Source of the DNA: Acidobacteriota bacterium
Lineage (GTDB): Bacteria; Acidobacteriota; Blastocatellia; Pyrinomonadales; Pyrinomonadaceae
NCBI GenBank assembly: GCA_003223025.1
Contig: QHXR01000023.1
Location: forward strand, 1-59,884
Reading direction: 5' to 3'
Length of the DNA: 59,884 nucleotides
Below the pieces are notes generated by a model that ran no database searches, had not been told where the DNA came from, and saw only the letters and a program-made list of their open reading frames with translations. This document shows, piece after piece, positions 7,846 to 16,709 of this stretch. Positions within the stretch are counted from its first letter, which is position 1. The number at the start of each line of letters is the position of its first letter. Made by a program: the position numbers and the translations under genes.

Positions 7846-9627
7846 TCATTCGGGCAGATTCAAACGTCGGATCATATCTCCCATCCTCGGATCGTCGCGA
7901 AGCGGATCGAGAAATGGTTCGAACTTCAGTCGCGGAAGCAGGTAATCGCGCGCCGCGATCGCATTCTCGAGTTCGGCAAACGCCTTGTCTTTATCGCCCA
8001 GCGACGAATAGATCAGTGCGAGATGATACGACATCACATACTGCGTCTTTGAGATCTCCTTGAACCGATCGACTATCTTCTCCGCGTCCGCGCGTCGACC
8101 GGCCTTAGCGTAAGCTATGCCGGCGAATCGAAGGTAAACCTGATTCGTCGGCTCCGATTCGAGCGCGTGCTCGTTCAACTCGATCACTTCGGTGTAGTGA
8201 CCGGCCTGGAGGTAAGCCTGACTCAGAGCCCAGCGTCCGACTATGAAGTTTGGATCGAGGCCGTAGACTTCTTTCGCCTGCGAGATCGCCCTTTCGTACT
8301 GCCGCGCATAAAAGTAAATGCCCGAGAGATTGGCTCCGTGATTCAGATCCAGCGGCTCGAGTTCCAACGACCGTTTCCCTTCGGCAATCGCCTCATCGAA
8401 GCGTCCGACCAGCATCAGATCGAACATCGCATAACGCCAGTGTGTTCCGGCGTCGTTCGGATTGATCTCGATCGCCCGTTTGAATTCGCGTTCCGCTCCA
8501 TCCCAATTCCAGTCGAAGCATCCCATCGTATTCGCGAGTGCGGTGTGCGCTTCGGCGAGCATCGGGTCGATCTCGAGCGCGCGGTTCGCAGCAGCCTTTG
8601 CAAGAGGCACTGCCTCTCTCGGTGCCATGTACGGATATGCGGTCATCGCGTTGTACGAATCCGCGAGAGCCGAGTACGCGAGCGCAAAGTTCGGGTCGAA
8701 TTCGATCGCCTGCTTGAAGTACTCGACACTCCGGTCGACATCCGCCCTGGTTCTTTTTGCAAAATGGAATCGCCCTTTTAGATAAAGTTGATATGCGTCG
8801 TTGTTATCGGTGTAGCGTTTCTCGAGCGCGCGCTCTCCATCGCCCGACAGCCGCAACCGGAGTTTTGACGCGATCTCGGATGCGATCTCCCGCTGTGTGA
8901 CGAGCAGATCGGAAATCTTGCGATCGTATTGCTCGCCCCAAAGCGATTTGTTGTTCCGCACATCGACAAGGTCCACGCTTATAGAAAGATTCTCGCCGCG
9001 CTGGATTATCCTCCCGGACATGACAGCATCGACACCAAGCTCGGCACCGATCTTCTCTGCGTCAATCTCTTTGCCCTTGTATCGAAACACCGAGCTCCGC
9101 GGACTGACCTTTAGATTTGGGAGTTGGGACAGCTTGTAGATCAGCGACTCTGCGACACCGTCGGAAAGATAATCCGAGTCTGCGGTTCCGCGATTCTCCA
9201 ACGGCAGAATGGCGATGGAATTTATCGCACCGGCGGATTTGAAATATCCGTAGCCGATGAAGCCGGCAAGACCGAGCACAGCCATCGCGATCGGAATGAG
9301 AAGCAGGGGTTTAGAAAGCACTCTGTTTCTTTTCGGCTCCGCCGTCTCCTGCGGCTTCGCCGCCCGATGAGCGGAAAGGCTTTGCCTTTCCGGAGAGCTC
9401 ACTAAACATTCCAGAGGCTTCGCCTCCGCCCCGGTCGTGTGGATCTGCGCGCGAGTTGGAGAGTCCGAGGATGGGCCGCCTAAAGGCGGAACTCCAAACT
9501 CGTACAAGATCGCCGTCGCGGGTTCCTCCACGGCTACGGATCCCTGCACCAATGCAACTCCGTCCTCGAGACAAAAACTCAGACTGTCATCGATATAATC
9601 TCGTCTGCATTCGGGACAGCGTTTCAT
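7846..9627 (-). CDS. Tagged membrane TolB-like/TPR protein 4
   Basis: A 593-aa paralogue: tag 1-30 (CPEC 4-7, C19), linker 31-105, transmembrane helix about 107-127, TolB-like domain from 134 (NSIAILPLENRG, DYLSDGVAESLIYKL, DAVMSGRIIQRG, WGEQYDRKISD), then TPRs to about 580. Its linker contains both repeat families: YEFGVPPLGGPS (42-53, element B) and SPERQSLSAHRAAKPQ (78-93, element A). The start codon overlaps the stop of the kinase gene by 4 bp (ATGA), a sign of translational coupling with the kinase. It is therefore the best candidate partner or substrate of that kinase, which is inference only. Confidence 0.88.
   Translation of the reverse strand: MKRCPECRRDYIDDSLSFCLEDGVALVQGSVAVEEPATAILYEFGVPPLGGPSSDSPTRAQIHTTGAEAKPLECLVSSPERQSLSAHRAAKPQETAEPKRNRVLSKPLLLIPIAMAVLGLAGFIGYGYFKSAGAINSIAILPLENRGTADSDYLSDGVAESLIYKLSQLPNLKVSPRSSVFRYKGKEIDAEKIGAELGVDAVMSGRIIQRGENLSISVDLVDVRNNKSLWGEQYDRKISDLLVTQREIASEIASKLRLRLSGDGERALEKRYTDNNDAYQLYLKGRFHFAKRTRADVDRSVEYFKQAIEFDPNFALAYSALADSYNAMTAYPYMAPREAVPLAKAAANRALEIDPMLAEAHTALANTMGCFDWNWDGAEREFKRAIEINPNDAGTHWRYAMFDLMLVGRFDEAIAEGKRSLELEPLDLNHGANLSGIYFYARQYERAISQAKEVYGLDPNFIVGRWALSQAYLQAGHYTEVIELNEHALESEPTNQVYLRFAGIAYAKAGRRADAEKIVDRFKEISKTQYVMSYHLALIYSSLGDKDKAFAELENAIAARDYLLPRLKFEPFLDPLRDDPRMGDMIRRLNLPE
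9353..9391. repeat. Palindromic element A inside TPR protein 4
   Basis: The unit GGCTTCGCCGCCCGATGAGC is followed by the perfect hairpin GGAAAGGCTTTGCCTTTCC. It is nearly identical at DNA level to the copy at 6946-6985 and to the spacer copy at 14065-14105, and is read in the same frame as in the paralogues. Confidence 0.85.
9473..9501. repeat. Palindromic repeat family B, copy 2, inside TPR protein 4
   Basis: GGGCCGCCTAAAGGCGG plus AACTCCAAACTCGTAC matches 3448-3476 over about 29 bp. In the coding strand it gives EFGVPPLGGPS. Only one arm of the larger inverted repeat seen at 52556-52623 is present. Confidence 0.8.
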
Positions 9628-12329
9628 CTTTTCACATCGGCTGCCCAGTTCAGGACAAGTATCAGCGGCCGGAGATTTGCCGTGTCGGCCAGCGTGTTCA
9701 CCAGGAACCGTTGTCCGTCTTTCGAAGGGACATAATTGTTCCGGTCGTCCGTGATGCTGGTCAGCGGCATTAGAGTTTGGAAGAGCGTCGTTGGTCTGCC
9801 GATCGAAAGAGTTGAGCTGCCGTCGATCGAAACGACCATAAGGTTGCGATCAGGTGCGATGTAATAAAGCTCTTTCCCGTCATTCCGCCATTCCGGCTGA
9901 TCGCCGCCGGTGGTTGAGATCTGCCACTTCCCCGCGCCGATCGGAAAACTCTGCAGATAAACTTCTGATCGACCGGATTCGCTCGATGTATACACGACCC
10001 ATTTTCCATCCGGCGAGAATTGCGCATGAGCTTCTTCGTAAGGGCCTTCGAGATAAGGGAACGGAACTTTGTCTCCCGTCATCGGCAGGATCCAGAGATC
10101 GATCTTGTTCTGGGCACCCCCGTTCTTCTCAAATAAAAGATATTTCCCGTCGTCGGACCAGGCATCCGGATAGGAGCCGGCCTCTCCGGCATAAACCAGT
10201 TCTTCCCCGCCCGCACCGCTCGCCGACTTTCGATAGAAATTACTCTTACCGTCGCGTACCGCGTAAAAAATGACTTGAGATTCGTCCGGTGAAAAAACCG
10301 AGGTAGCGTCTGAACCGGGATCGAACGTTAGGCGCGTAGTATTCCCGCGCGATAGATCCTGCAGAAAAATGTCCTGCGGACCTTGCTCGTCGCTCCGACC
10401 GAAAAGTACCTTTGTGTCGTCCTTGGAAAGCGAAGGCTCATGATATCCGGCTGGCTCGCCGATCGCCTGAAGCGCTTTGCCCGAACGGTCATACCATGTG
10501 AGCAGCGTTGTCTGTTGATCACCCGTCCGGTAGATGAGATGACCGGCCGCCGCCGAGAACGCGGTATAAGCAGTCGGACCAACCTCTCCCGGAAAAGAAA
10601 GAATATTTTCGACGAGTGGAGTTGCCTCGCCGGACAGCGCAAGTTTTGCCGCGTCGAAACGCTGTACCATCAACGTCCCTTCGCGAACGAACAACAAGTA
10701 ACCAATACCATTCGATTCCGCGTAGCCGCCGACGACCTGCGTCGGGACGATCAACGTCGATTCCGGCGAGTCGATCGACGCGGCATAGATCCCTTGTTTC
10801 TCAGGGATACTTCCGCGCTGAAAATAAATGAAGTGCTTTCCATCGGGAAGCGGCGACGGCCAGCGATGCGAGTTCTGTCCTTCGGCTTCATTCAGCTTCG
10901 TCAACTCCGTTACCGTCCCGCCGGTAGAAGAGACACGCATCAACGGGGCGGTAGTTCGCGGAGAAAAGACGATCGTCCCGTCGCTCATCCATGCACCGCC
11001 GCGCGGATCAGTCGAAGCGTCCGCGAGTGTTTGAGTCGGCCCGCCCACTGCATCGACCTTACGAAGCTTGCCGGCGGCGAAAAAGCCGATCGATCTGCTG
11101 TCCGGCGACCAGAATGGAAAACTCGCCCCCTCGGTTCCGGGAAGTTGTCTTGCATCGACGGCCGTGAGCGGACGGACCCACAAGGACGTATCGCCGGAGG
11201 TTCCGCGCGCGACGAATGCCAAAGTCTCGCCGTTCGGTGAAAGTGCGAAGGCTTCGGTGAAAGAATTCTTTTCAGGTGGCGCGATCGCGAATCGCATCGT
11301 CTCGCTTCGGGGAACTTCGCGACGCGAGTACAGGTATGCGAGAGCAAGAGTCGAGATCAGAAACGCTGCCGCTAACAGCCACGCCCCGCGGCCGAGCCAC
11401 TGAGAACTGCGCGTCTCGGGAGCGTCGCGCAAAGTATTTGCCGCAATGGTCAATCCCGAGCCGGATGAGCTGGTCGGAGACGTTACTGCATCGAGCGCGA
11501 ATCCCAGATCATGCGCCGAGTGAAAACGATGTTCGGGCTTCTTTTCCAAACATCGACGCATCAGTTTTTCGACTGCCGGCGGAACGCGCACGCCGCTGTC
11601 GTCGAAGTCCGGAACATCGTCCTTCAGAATCGAGTGCATCGTCTCGATGACCGATTCGCCACCGAATGCTCGACGTCCGATGAGCATCTCGTAAAGGATC
11701 ACGCCAAACGAAAAAATGTCCGACCGCTGATCGGCGGCGTGACCGCGGACCTGCTCCGGCGACATGTAACCGACGGTCCCCATCACCACTCCCGGATCGG
11801 TCAAGGCTCTCTTCGTTGCGTCCTCGGATCCGTGCGCGTCGGTCGGAGCTTCTCGAAGCTTTGCGAGTCCAAAGTCGAGGATCTTGACGCGATCATCCTT
11901 CGTGATAAAAATATTTTCCGGTTTGAGATCGCGATGAACGATACCGCGCTCATGAGCAGCAGCAAGTCCGCTGACGATCTGCTGTGCGTAGTCGATCGTC
12001 TTCCGGAGCGGGATGGGGCCGTGACCTAACCGATCGCGAAGCTCTTCGCCGACAAGCAGCTCCGATACGACGAAATAAGTTTCGCCCTCCGAATCGATGT
12101 CATAGATACCGAGAATGTTCGGATGATTAAGACTGCCCGCCGCCTGTGCTTCGCGCTCGAGCCGCTCGACACGTTCGCCATTTACAGCGAAGTCCGCGGG
12201 CAAAACTTTGATCGCGACATCGCGATTGATCTTCGGATCGCGGGCGCGATACACCTCGCCCATACCACCCGCCCCGAGCAGCGAGACAATTTCATATCTT
12301 CCTAATTTTGTGCCGGCATCAAGAGTCAT
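9624..12329 (-). CDS. Ser/Thr protein kinase with transmembrane helix and PD40 beta-propeller
   Basis: A 901-aa PknB-type receptor kinase. The kinase domain spans about residues 11-275 with all key motifs: GAGGMG (19-24), catalytic Lys K41, HRDLKPEN (132-139) with D134, DFG (152-154), and APE-like SPEQ (190-193). A transmembrane helix lies at about 317-336. The remaining 560 residues are repeated TolB/PD40-type blades (LSPNGETLAFVARG, FSPDESQVIFYAV, FSPDGKWVVYTSS), predicted to form an extracytoplasmic six-bladed propeller. This architecture is common in Acidobacteriota and is thought to sense an external ligand and phosphorylate cytosolic targets. It lacks the Cys-tag of its operon partners. 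It begins 6 bp after TPR protein 5 and overlaps TPR protein 4 by 4 bp. Confidence 0.93.
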   Translation of the reverse strand: MTLDAGTKLGRYEIVSLLGAGGMGEVYRARDPKINRDVAIKVLPADFAVNGERVERLEREAQAAGSLNHPNILGIYDIDSEGETYFVVSELLVGEELRDRLGHGPIPLRKTIDYAQQIVSGLAAAHERGIVHRDLKPENIFITKDDRVKILDFGLAKLREAPTDAHGSEDATKRALTDPGVVMGTVGYMSPEQVRGHAADQRSDIFSFGVILYEMLIGRRAFGGESVIETMHSILKDDVPDFDDSGVRVPPAVEKLMRRCLEKKPEHRFHSAHDLGFALDAVTSPTSSSGSGLTIAANTLRDAPETRSSQWLGRGAWLLAAAFLISTLALAYLYSRREVPRSETMRFAIAPPEKNSFTEAFALSPNGETLAFVARGTSGDTSLWVRPLTAVDARQLPGTEGASFPFWSPDSRSIGFFAAGKLRKVDAVGGPTQTLADASTDPRGGAWMSDGTIVFSPRTTAPLMRVSSTGGTVTELTKLNEAEGQNSHRWPSPLPDGKHFIYFQRGSIPEKQGIYAASIDSPESTLIVPTQVVGGYAESNGIGYLLFVREGTLMVQRFDAAKLALSGEATPLVENILSFPGEVGPTAYTAFSAAAGHLIYRTGDQQTTLLTWYDRSGKALQAIGEPAGYHEPSLSKDDTKVLFGRSDEQGPQDIFLQDLSRGNTTRLTFDPGSDATSVFSPDESQVIFYAVRDGKSNFYRKSASGAGGEELVYAGEAGSYPDAWSDDGKYLLFEKNGGAQNKIDLWILPMTGDKVPFPYLEGPYEEAHAQFSPDGKWVVYTSSESGRSEVYLQSFPIGAGKWQISTTGGDQPEWRNDGKELYYIAPDRNLMVVSIDGSSTLSIGRPTTLFQTLMPLTSITDDRNNYVPSKDGQRFLVNTLADTANLRPLILVLNWAADVKR

Positions 12330-12335
12330 TTTTCT

Positions 12336-13979
12336 TTAGGGTTCGAACTTTTTCGCGATCGCTTGAAAGCGCGGATCGTCGCGCATCTGATCAAACGCCG
12401 GATCGTACTTGATCGAAAATAGCCACCAGTCACTTTGCCCAAGGGCATCGTTGAGGCTCTTAAACGACTCTTCTTTTTCACCGAGCTCTGCAAGGATGCT
12501 CGCCCTTCGAGTCCGGCTCCGAAACGAATCCGTTGTCTGCCCAAGTAGCTCATGCAAATATCCGTTCCACCCCTTCTGCCGAAACGCGTCGCGCAACGCG
12601 GCGGCTAGATCGGGCCGATCCAGTAACTCGGTGGAATGAGCTCTCATTTCGACTGAGTTTGCGTGATCGCCTTTCATCCGAAGCAGGAATGAAAGATGCG
12701 AAAACGACCATGCATATCCGGGATCTATCTCCGTCGCTTTTCTCACCTGCTCGATCCCTTCATCAACGCGTCCGGCGGCAACGAGACATGACCCGCGATT
12801 GTTGTAAAGATCGGGTAGCGTCGGATCGATCGCGATCGCCCGATCGAATTCCTGACGACACTGATCGTATCGTCCGGTCATCAGCGCAAGAGTGCCGCTC
12901 CATTGATGAGTCCGCACATTGTTCGGGTCGAGCTCGAGCGCACGATTCATCTCTCGCTCCGCGGCAGCCCAGTCGCGATCCAGGGTTAATTGAAAAGCGA
13001 GGGCTCCGTGTGCTTCGGGAAGCTGCGGGTCGAGGGCGATAGCGCGAAGGATATTTTCTTTTGCTTTGGGACGATCGTCCTGTCCGACAAACTCTGATAG
13101 GCCGACGTAGGCGAGTGCGAAATTCGGGTCGCGCTCGATCGCCTGGCGCAAATAGCCCTCGGCCTTTTCGAACTCTTTTCCGACTCTCTTATTCAAATAG
13201 AACCGTGCTTGAAGGTAGAGCCGGTAAGCTTCGGGATCGTCGGTGTACTTTTTGTTGAGCGCCTGTTCTTCGGAACCCGACAATTTTAATCTCAGCTTGC
13301 TCGACACATCCCGCGCGATCTCAGTTTGAAGCGAGACGATGTCCGAGGCCTTGCGATCGTACTGGTCCGTCCAGATAACGTTTTCAGTATTCGGATCGAT
13401 CAGTTCCAGGCTAAGAGACAAGCGATCGCCGCGCTGATCGACGTGTCCGTTCAGGATCGCCTGCACGCCAAGCTCTTTTGCGATCGTCTTCAGGTCGATG
13501 TCTTTACCTTTGTACCGGAACACGATCGATCTGGCTTTTACATTTAACGCGGGAAGCTTCGACAAACTTCCGATCAACGTCTCGGTCATTCCGTCGGACA
13601 GATATTCGATGTCTGCATTGCCGCTCGTGTTTACGAAAGGCATGACGGCGATCGACTCGATCTGCTTCGAATTACCCGAGCCGACGAAGCGATAGCCGGC
13701 GAAACCGGCGATCAGAAGCACGGCGATAACCGGCGCGGCTAAAAGTCGCTTATCGATTTTTTTTGAAGTTAGATCGGGCGAGGATAGAACGGCCGTCGGA
13801 TTTATAATATCGATCTGAGCGCGAGTTTCCGCTTCCGCAGAAGATGGGGTCAGATGAAGAAGAGCGGTCGCCGGCCCATCCACAGACGGAGGTCCGTCGA
13901 GCAGCCGAGTTCCGTCATCAAGACAGAAGATCAGACTGTCGTCGTAGAAGTCGCGGCGGCATTCCGGGCAACGTTTCAT
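12336..13979 (-). CDS. Tagged membrane TolB-like/TPR protein 5 (first gene of operon)
   Basis: A 547-aa paralogue with tag 1-29 (CPEC 4-7, C19), short linker 30-77, transmembrane helix about 79-97, TolB-like domain from about 105 (QIESIAVMPFVNTSG, EYLSDGMTETLIGSL, QAILNGHVDQRG, WTDQYDRKASD), then TPRs to about 530. Its linker lacks element A and element B and is some 30 residues shorter than in the other membrane paralogues, so it shows what the unoccupied linker looks like. It is the most upstream gene of the seven-gene operon; the promoter should lie in the repeat-rich spacer after 13980. Function unknown. Confidence 0.87.
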   Translation of the reverse strand: MKRCPECRRDFYDDSLIFCLDDGTRLLDGPPSVDGPATALLHLTPSSAEAETRAQIDIINPTAVLSSPDLTSKKIDKRLLAAPVIAVLLIAGFAGYRFVGSGNSKQIESIAVMPFVNTSGNADIEYLSDGMTETLIGSLSKLPALNVKARSIVFRYKGKDIDLKTIAKELGVQAILNGHVDQRGDRLSLSLELIDPNTENVIWTDQYDRKASDIVSLQTEIARDVSSKLRLKLSGSEEQALNKKYTDDPEAYRLYLQARFYLNKRVGKEFEKAEGYLRQAIERDPNFALAYVGLSEFVGQDDRPKAKENILRAIALDPQLPEAHGALAFQLTLDRDWAAAEREMNRALELDPNNVRTHQWSGTLALMTGRYDQCRQEFDRAIAIDPTLPDLYNNRGSCLVAAGRVDEGIEQVRKATEIDPGYAWSFSHLSFLLRMKGDHANSVEMRAHSTELLDRPDLAAALRDAFRQKGWNGYLHELLGQTTDSFRSRTRRASILAELGEKEESFKSLNDALGQSDWWLFSIKYDPAFDQMRDDPRFQAIAKKFEP

Positions 13980-14064
13980 AGTGGGCTACAAAGAGCGAGG
14001 GAAAGGGTTACGGCATAGTAACGCTATTTCGTTGGGCGGCAAAAGGCTTAGGCTCAGTTTCTTC

Positions 14065-14209
14065 GGGCTTGCCCGCCGATGAGCGGTAAGGCTTCGCCTT
14101 TCCGGCAGCGTTTTAAAATGATTAGAGGCTTCGCCTCCGAGGGGAGGCGTAGCCTCAGTGATTTTTGAATGCTCGACGGAAAGGCGAAGCCTTTCCGCTC
14201 ATCGGCGGG
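14065..14209. repeat. Element A inverted pair in a spacer
   Basis: A forward copy at 14065-14105 (GCCCGCCGATGAGCGGTAAGG, then TTCGCCTTTCCGG) faces a reverse copy at 14177-14209 (CGGAAAGGCGAAGCCTTTCC followed by GCTCATCGGCGGG). Between them are GAGGCTTCGCCTC and GAGGCGTAGCCTC hairpins. The whole is a symmetrical unit of about 145 bp. It contains the same sequences that are translated inside TPR proteins 2, 3 and 4. Confidence 0.85.
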
Positions 14210-14251
14210 AAGAGCGCGAAGAATCGGTGGGCAAACCGTACGATCCACGGC

Positions 14252-14334
14252 AAATCGAAATCTCAAATCTCAAATCTCAAATCTCAAATCCCAAATCCCA
14301 AATCCGAAATCCGAAATCCCAAATCCCAAATCCG
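14252..14334. repeat. Heptanucleotide tandem array AAATCYC
   Basis: About eleven head-to-tail heptamers: AAATCTC three or four times, then AAATCCC and AAATCCG in alternation. The reverse complement array occurs at 20354-20448. Both arrays sit beside an element-A cluster. Spurious reading frames through it give NPKSQIP-like repeats, which should not be annotated as proteins. Confidence 0.9.
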
Positions 14335-15771
14335 CTAGGTTCCTTCAACTCCGCTGGCGGGCCAATGCGACGTGAGATTCAACTGGCGGGTCGTCATCGC
14401 GGCGACTCGGCCGAGGACACCGGCGTAGGTTGGAAAAGAGAGAGGTACTTGAGACAGTTCATCGACGCCCATGTTCGCCGCCATCGCGACGGCAGCGACT
14501 TGCGTGATCTCGACCGCGCGCTCGCCGACCACATGACATCCTAAGATCTTGCGCGTTTCCTTATCGGCTATCAATTTACAAAATCCGTTCGTCCGTCCAT
14601 CGATGATCGTTCGCGCCGTCGAATCGAACGTGATGATCGCCGTGACGATGTCATGAGCCTCGCGCGCCTTTGTCTCGGTCAATCCAACCTGAGCATATTC
14701 GGGATCGGTAAAACTTCCGACGGGCGAGACCTGTTTCGACGTTGTCAGCTGCGTGTCTTTGAACGCGTTGGTCGCGGCAACAAAACCGTCTTGTATCGCT
14801 TGCGGAACGAGCATCATCCGACCCGTGACATCACCGGCGGCGAAGACATGCGGTGCGGATGTCGCGAGAAAATTATCGACTTGAATATATCCCCGTGCAT
14901 TCGTCTCGACTCCGGCGTTGCCGAGATGCAATCCATCAATATCCGCGATCCATCCGATCGCCGTCACGACAAGCGTCGCTTCAGCATTCTCCCAATTGCC
15001 GTCTTTCGAGAAATACATCCGCGTTCCGGTCTCTGTTTTTTCAAACGATTCGATCGTTCCGAAATTTTCCCGAACCGTGATTCCCGATGCGCGAAAAGCG
15101 TCCGCTACCGCTGCTGAGACCTCTTCATCTTCCGTCGGCAGAATTCGCGGACCGGTTTGGAAAAGTTGGATCTTCGTACCGAATGCGTTGAATATCGATG
15201 CGACCTGCGCTCCGGTCGCTCCGCCGCCGACGACGATGATCGATTCCGGAACCGACGTGAGCGCCCACGCGTCGCTGTGTGTCGCGGTGAGCTCGGAACC
15301 GGGAACCGTCAGTCGCCGGTTCATACCGCCGGTGCAGATGATGATCTTGTCCGCGCTCAGGCTCAGTCCGCTCTCCGTCTCTATCGTATGCGAATCGGCG
15401 AAGCCCGCGACACCGCAGTTCTCGTGAACCGCAACACCAACCGAATCGATCTGCTTCCGAAAAGTCGAGTGCGTTCGAACATCCTTTACGACTTCCTGCA
15501 CACGCTCGAGCAGTCTCGAATAATTAAACTTCGGCTCGCCCGTCGCGATTCCGTATCGATCGAGCTGACCGGCATCGCGCAGCAAACGCGCAGCATGTGC
15601 AAGCGTTCGCACGGGGACCGGTCCGTCGTTCGCCGCCATCCCGCCGAACTCGTCTCGAGTAACGAGTGCGGTCTTCGCGCCAAGATCTCCCGCCCGAAGC
15701 GCCGCCAGCATTCCGGCCGGCCCACCGCCGATGACAAGCACGTCAAACTTTGTATCTGATGTTGAGCTCAT
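14335..15771 (-). CDS. FAD/NAD(P) pyridine nucleotide-disulfide oxidoreductase homologue without redox cysteines
   Basis: A 478-aa flavoprotein: FAD-binding VLVIGGGPAGMLAALRAGDLGAKTALV at the N terminus, NAD(P)-binding IVVGGGATGAQVASIFNAFG near the middle, a second FAD motif HVFAAGDVTG and a C-terminal dimerisation domain. It aligns with mercuric reductase and dihydrolipoamide dehydrogenase, but the segment that should be GGTCxNxGCxPSK reads GGMAANDGPVPVRT, so both redox Cys are gone. The C-terminal His-Glu pair is also replaced (SFPTYAGV for HPT). It therefore cannot act as a disulfide reductase and more likely moves electrons from NAD(P)H to another acceptor. I chose ATG 15771, which lies 1 bp after the stop of the preceding gene. 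It is the last gene of the DyP operon. Confidence 0.88.
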   Translation of the reverse strand: MSSTSDTKFDVLVIGGGPAGMLAALRAGDLGAKTALVTRDEFGGMAANDGPVPVRTLAHAARLLRDAGQLDRYGIATGEPKFNYSRLLERVQEVVKDVRTHSTFRKQIDSVGVAVHENCGVAGFADSHTIETESGLSLSADKIIICTGGMNRRLTVPGSELTATHSDAWALTSVPESIIVVGGGATGAQVASIFNAFGTKIQLFQTGPRILPTEDEEVSAAVADAFRASGITVRENFGTIESFEKTETGTRMYFSKDGNWENAEATLVVTAIGWIADIDGLHLGNAGVETNARGYIQVDNFLATSAPHVFAAGDVTGRMMLVPQAIQDGFVAATNAFKDTQLTTSKQVSPVGSFTDPEYAQVGLTETKAREAHDIVTAIITFDSTARTIIDGRTNGFCKLIADKETRKILGCHVVGERAVEITQVAAVAMAANMGVDELSQVPLSFPTYAGVLGRVAAMTTRQLNLTSHWPASGVEGT

Positions 15772-15772
15772 C

Positions 15773-16708
15773 TTAAAATCTGATCCCGGCCACGGCCTGT
15801 ACCGAATAACCCTGAAACGTATTTCTATTTCCGAACTCCTGAAAATACTTAAAACCAACATTCACCTTTTCAGGCAGGTTCAGGTTAGTCGCGAACCCGA
15901 TCGCGTTCGCCGCGTAGTGAGCCTTCGACTGCTCGAGGGTGATCGTCGGACCCGTCTTGTCCGTCGTCTGCCGCGTGTTGTACCCGACGAGACCGATCTG
16001 CAGACGGATGTTCTCGCGGATCGGGATCGCCTGCATCACCGAGTAATCAAGGTTGATCGTCTGTCCGGGATGAATTTTCGTTCCCTTCTGCTCCGTGTGC
16101 CACTCGTACATCTGAAAAGTAGAAACGGTCGTCGCTTTGTTCTTAGTCAGAAAAAATGTCTGGCCCGACGAGACGATGTGAGTCCAATAACCCGAGCCCA
16201 CATTATTGTTCGCACCAAGTTTGTAACTTCCCGTCGGCGCGAGAAATCCGTATGTTGTTCGAACGGCGAAACGTTTTTTGTTCCAGCCTAAGATGAAGGG
16301 TTGGTAGAACGAATCGGCTAATCCGGATCCGCCGCTGACCGGTCCGGTCAGATCATTCGTCAAAGAATTATTTGCGACCGGGATCGACGCCATCGCCGAG
16401 AATTTCGCACCGCCCAGAAACTCTTTCTTGCTGACCCACGCCAGAGTGTTGAGGTCCATCACTACCGACTGCTTTCCCGTCGCCGTCACTTCGCCGTTCG
16501 GACCTTTTAATTTGCTACGTGTGTAAATCGCGAGATAGGTTGAGAAGGAAAAGCCGGGTTCGGGTGTGACGCCTGAGTTCGTCGCGCTGATCCCGAGCGG
16601 ATACAAGCCTCGCACCTGGGCATCGACGTGCGCTAGCCCGATGAACATGAATCCGACAAGCCAAAATCCGGCAGACCAGATCTTGTTGATGTTCCCGTTT
16701 CGCGTCAT
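15773..16708 (-). CDS. MetA-pathway (phenol degradation) type outer-membrane protein
   Basis: A 311-aa exported protein with a signal sequence (AGFWLVGFMFIGLAHVDA, cut near residue 30) and many alternating beta-strand segments ending in aromatic residues, finishing with ...VQAVAGIRF, the C-terminal Phe typical of outer-membrane barrels. The order SATNSGVTPEPGFSFSTYLAIY and TAWVSKKEFLGGAKFSAMASIP-like strands match the 'putative MetA-pathway of phenol degradation' family. These are thought to admit aromatic compounds through the outer membrane, though evidence is limited. It starts 1 bp after the DyP stop codon and ends 1 bp before the flavoprotein gene. In this setting it could import the substrate of the peroxidase; that is inference. 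Confidence 0.8.
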   Translation of the reverse strand: MTRNGNINKIWSAGFWLVGFMFIGLAHVDAQVRGLYPLGISATNSGVTPEPGFSFSTYLAIYTRSKLKGPNGEVTATGKQSVVMDLNTLAWVSKKEFLGGAKFSAMASIPVANNSLTNDLTGPVSGGSGLADSFYQPFILGWNKKRFAVRTTYGFLAPTGSYKLGANNNVGSGYWTHIVSSGQTFFLTKNKATTVSTFQMYEWHTEQKGTKIHPGQTINLDYSVMQAIPIRENIRLQIGLVGYNTRQTTDKTGPTITLEQSKAHYAANAIGFATNLNLPEKVNVGFKYFQEFGNRNTFQGYSVQAVAGIRF

Positions 16709-16709
16709 T

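Larger units (their letters stand above)
13980..14334. other. Spacer filled by two repeat families
   Basis: This 355-bp gap between two operons on the minus strand has no plausible gene. It holds an inverted pair of element A (14065-14209) and a heptamer array (14252-14334). The promoter of the kinase/TPR operon is expected in the first 80 bp, but I see no clear -35/-10 pair. Confidence 0.7.
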
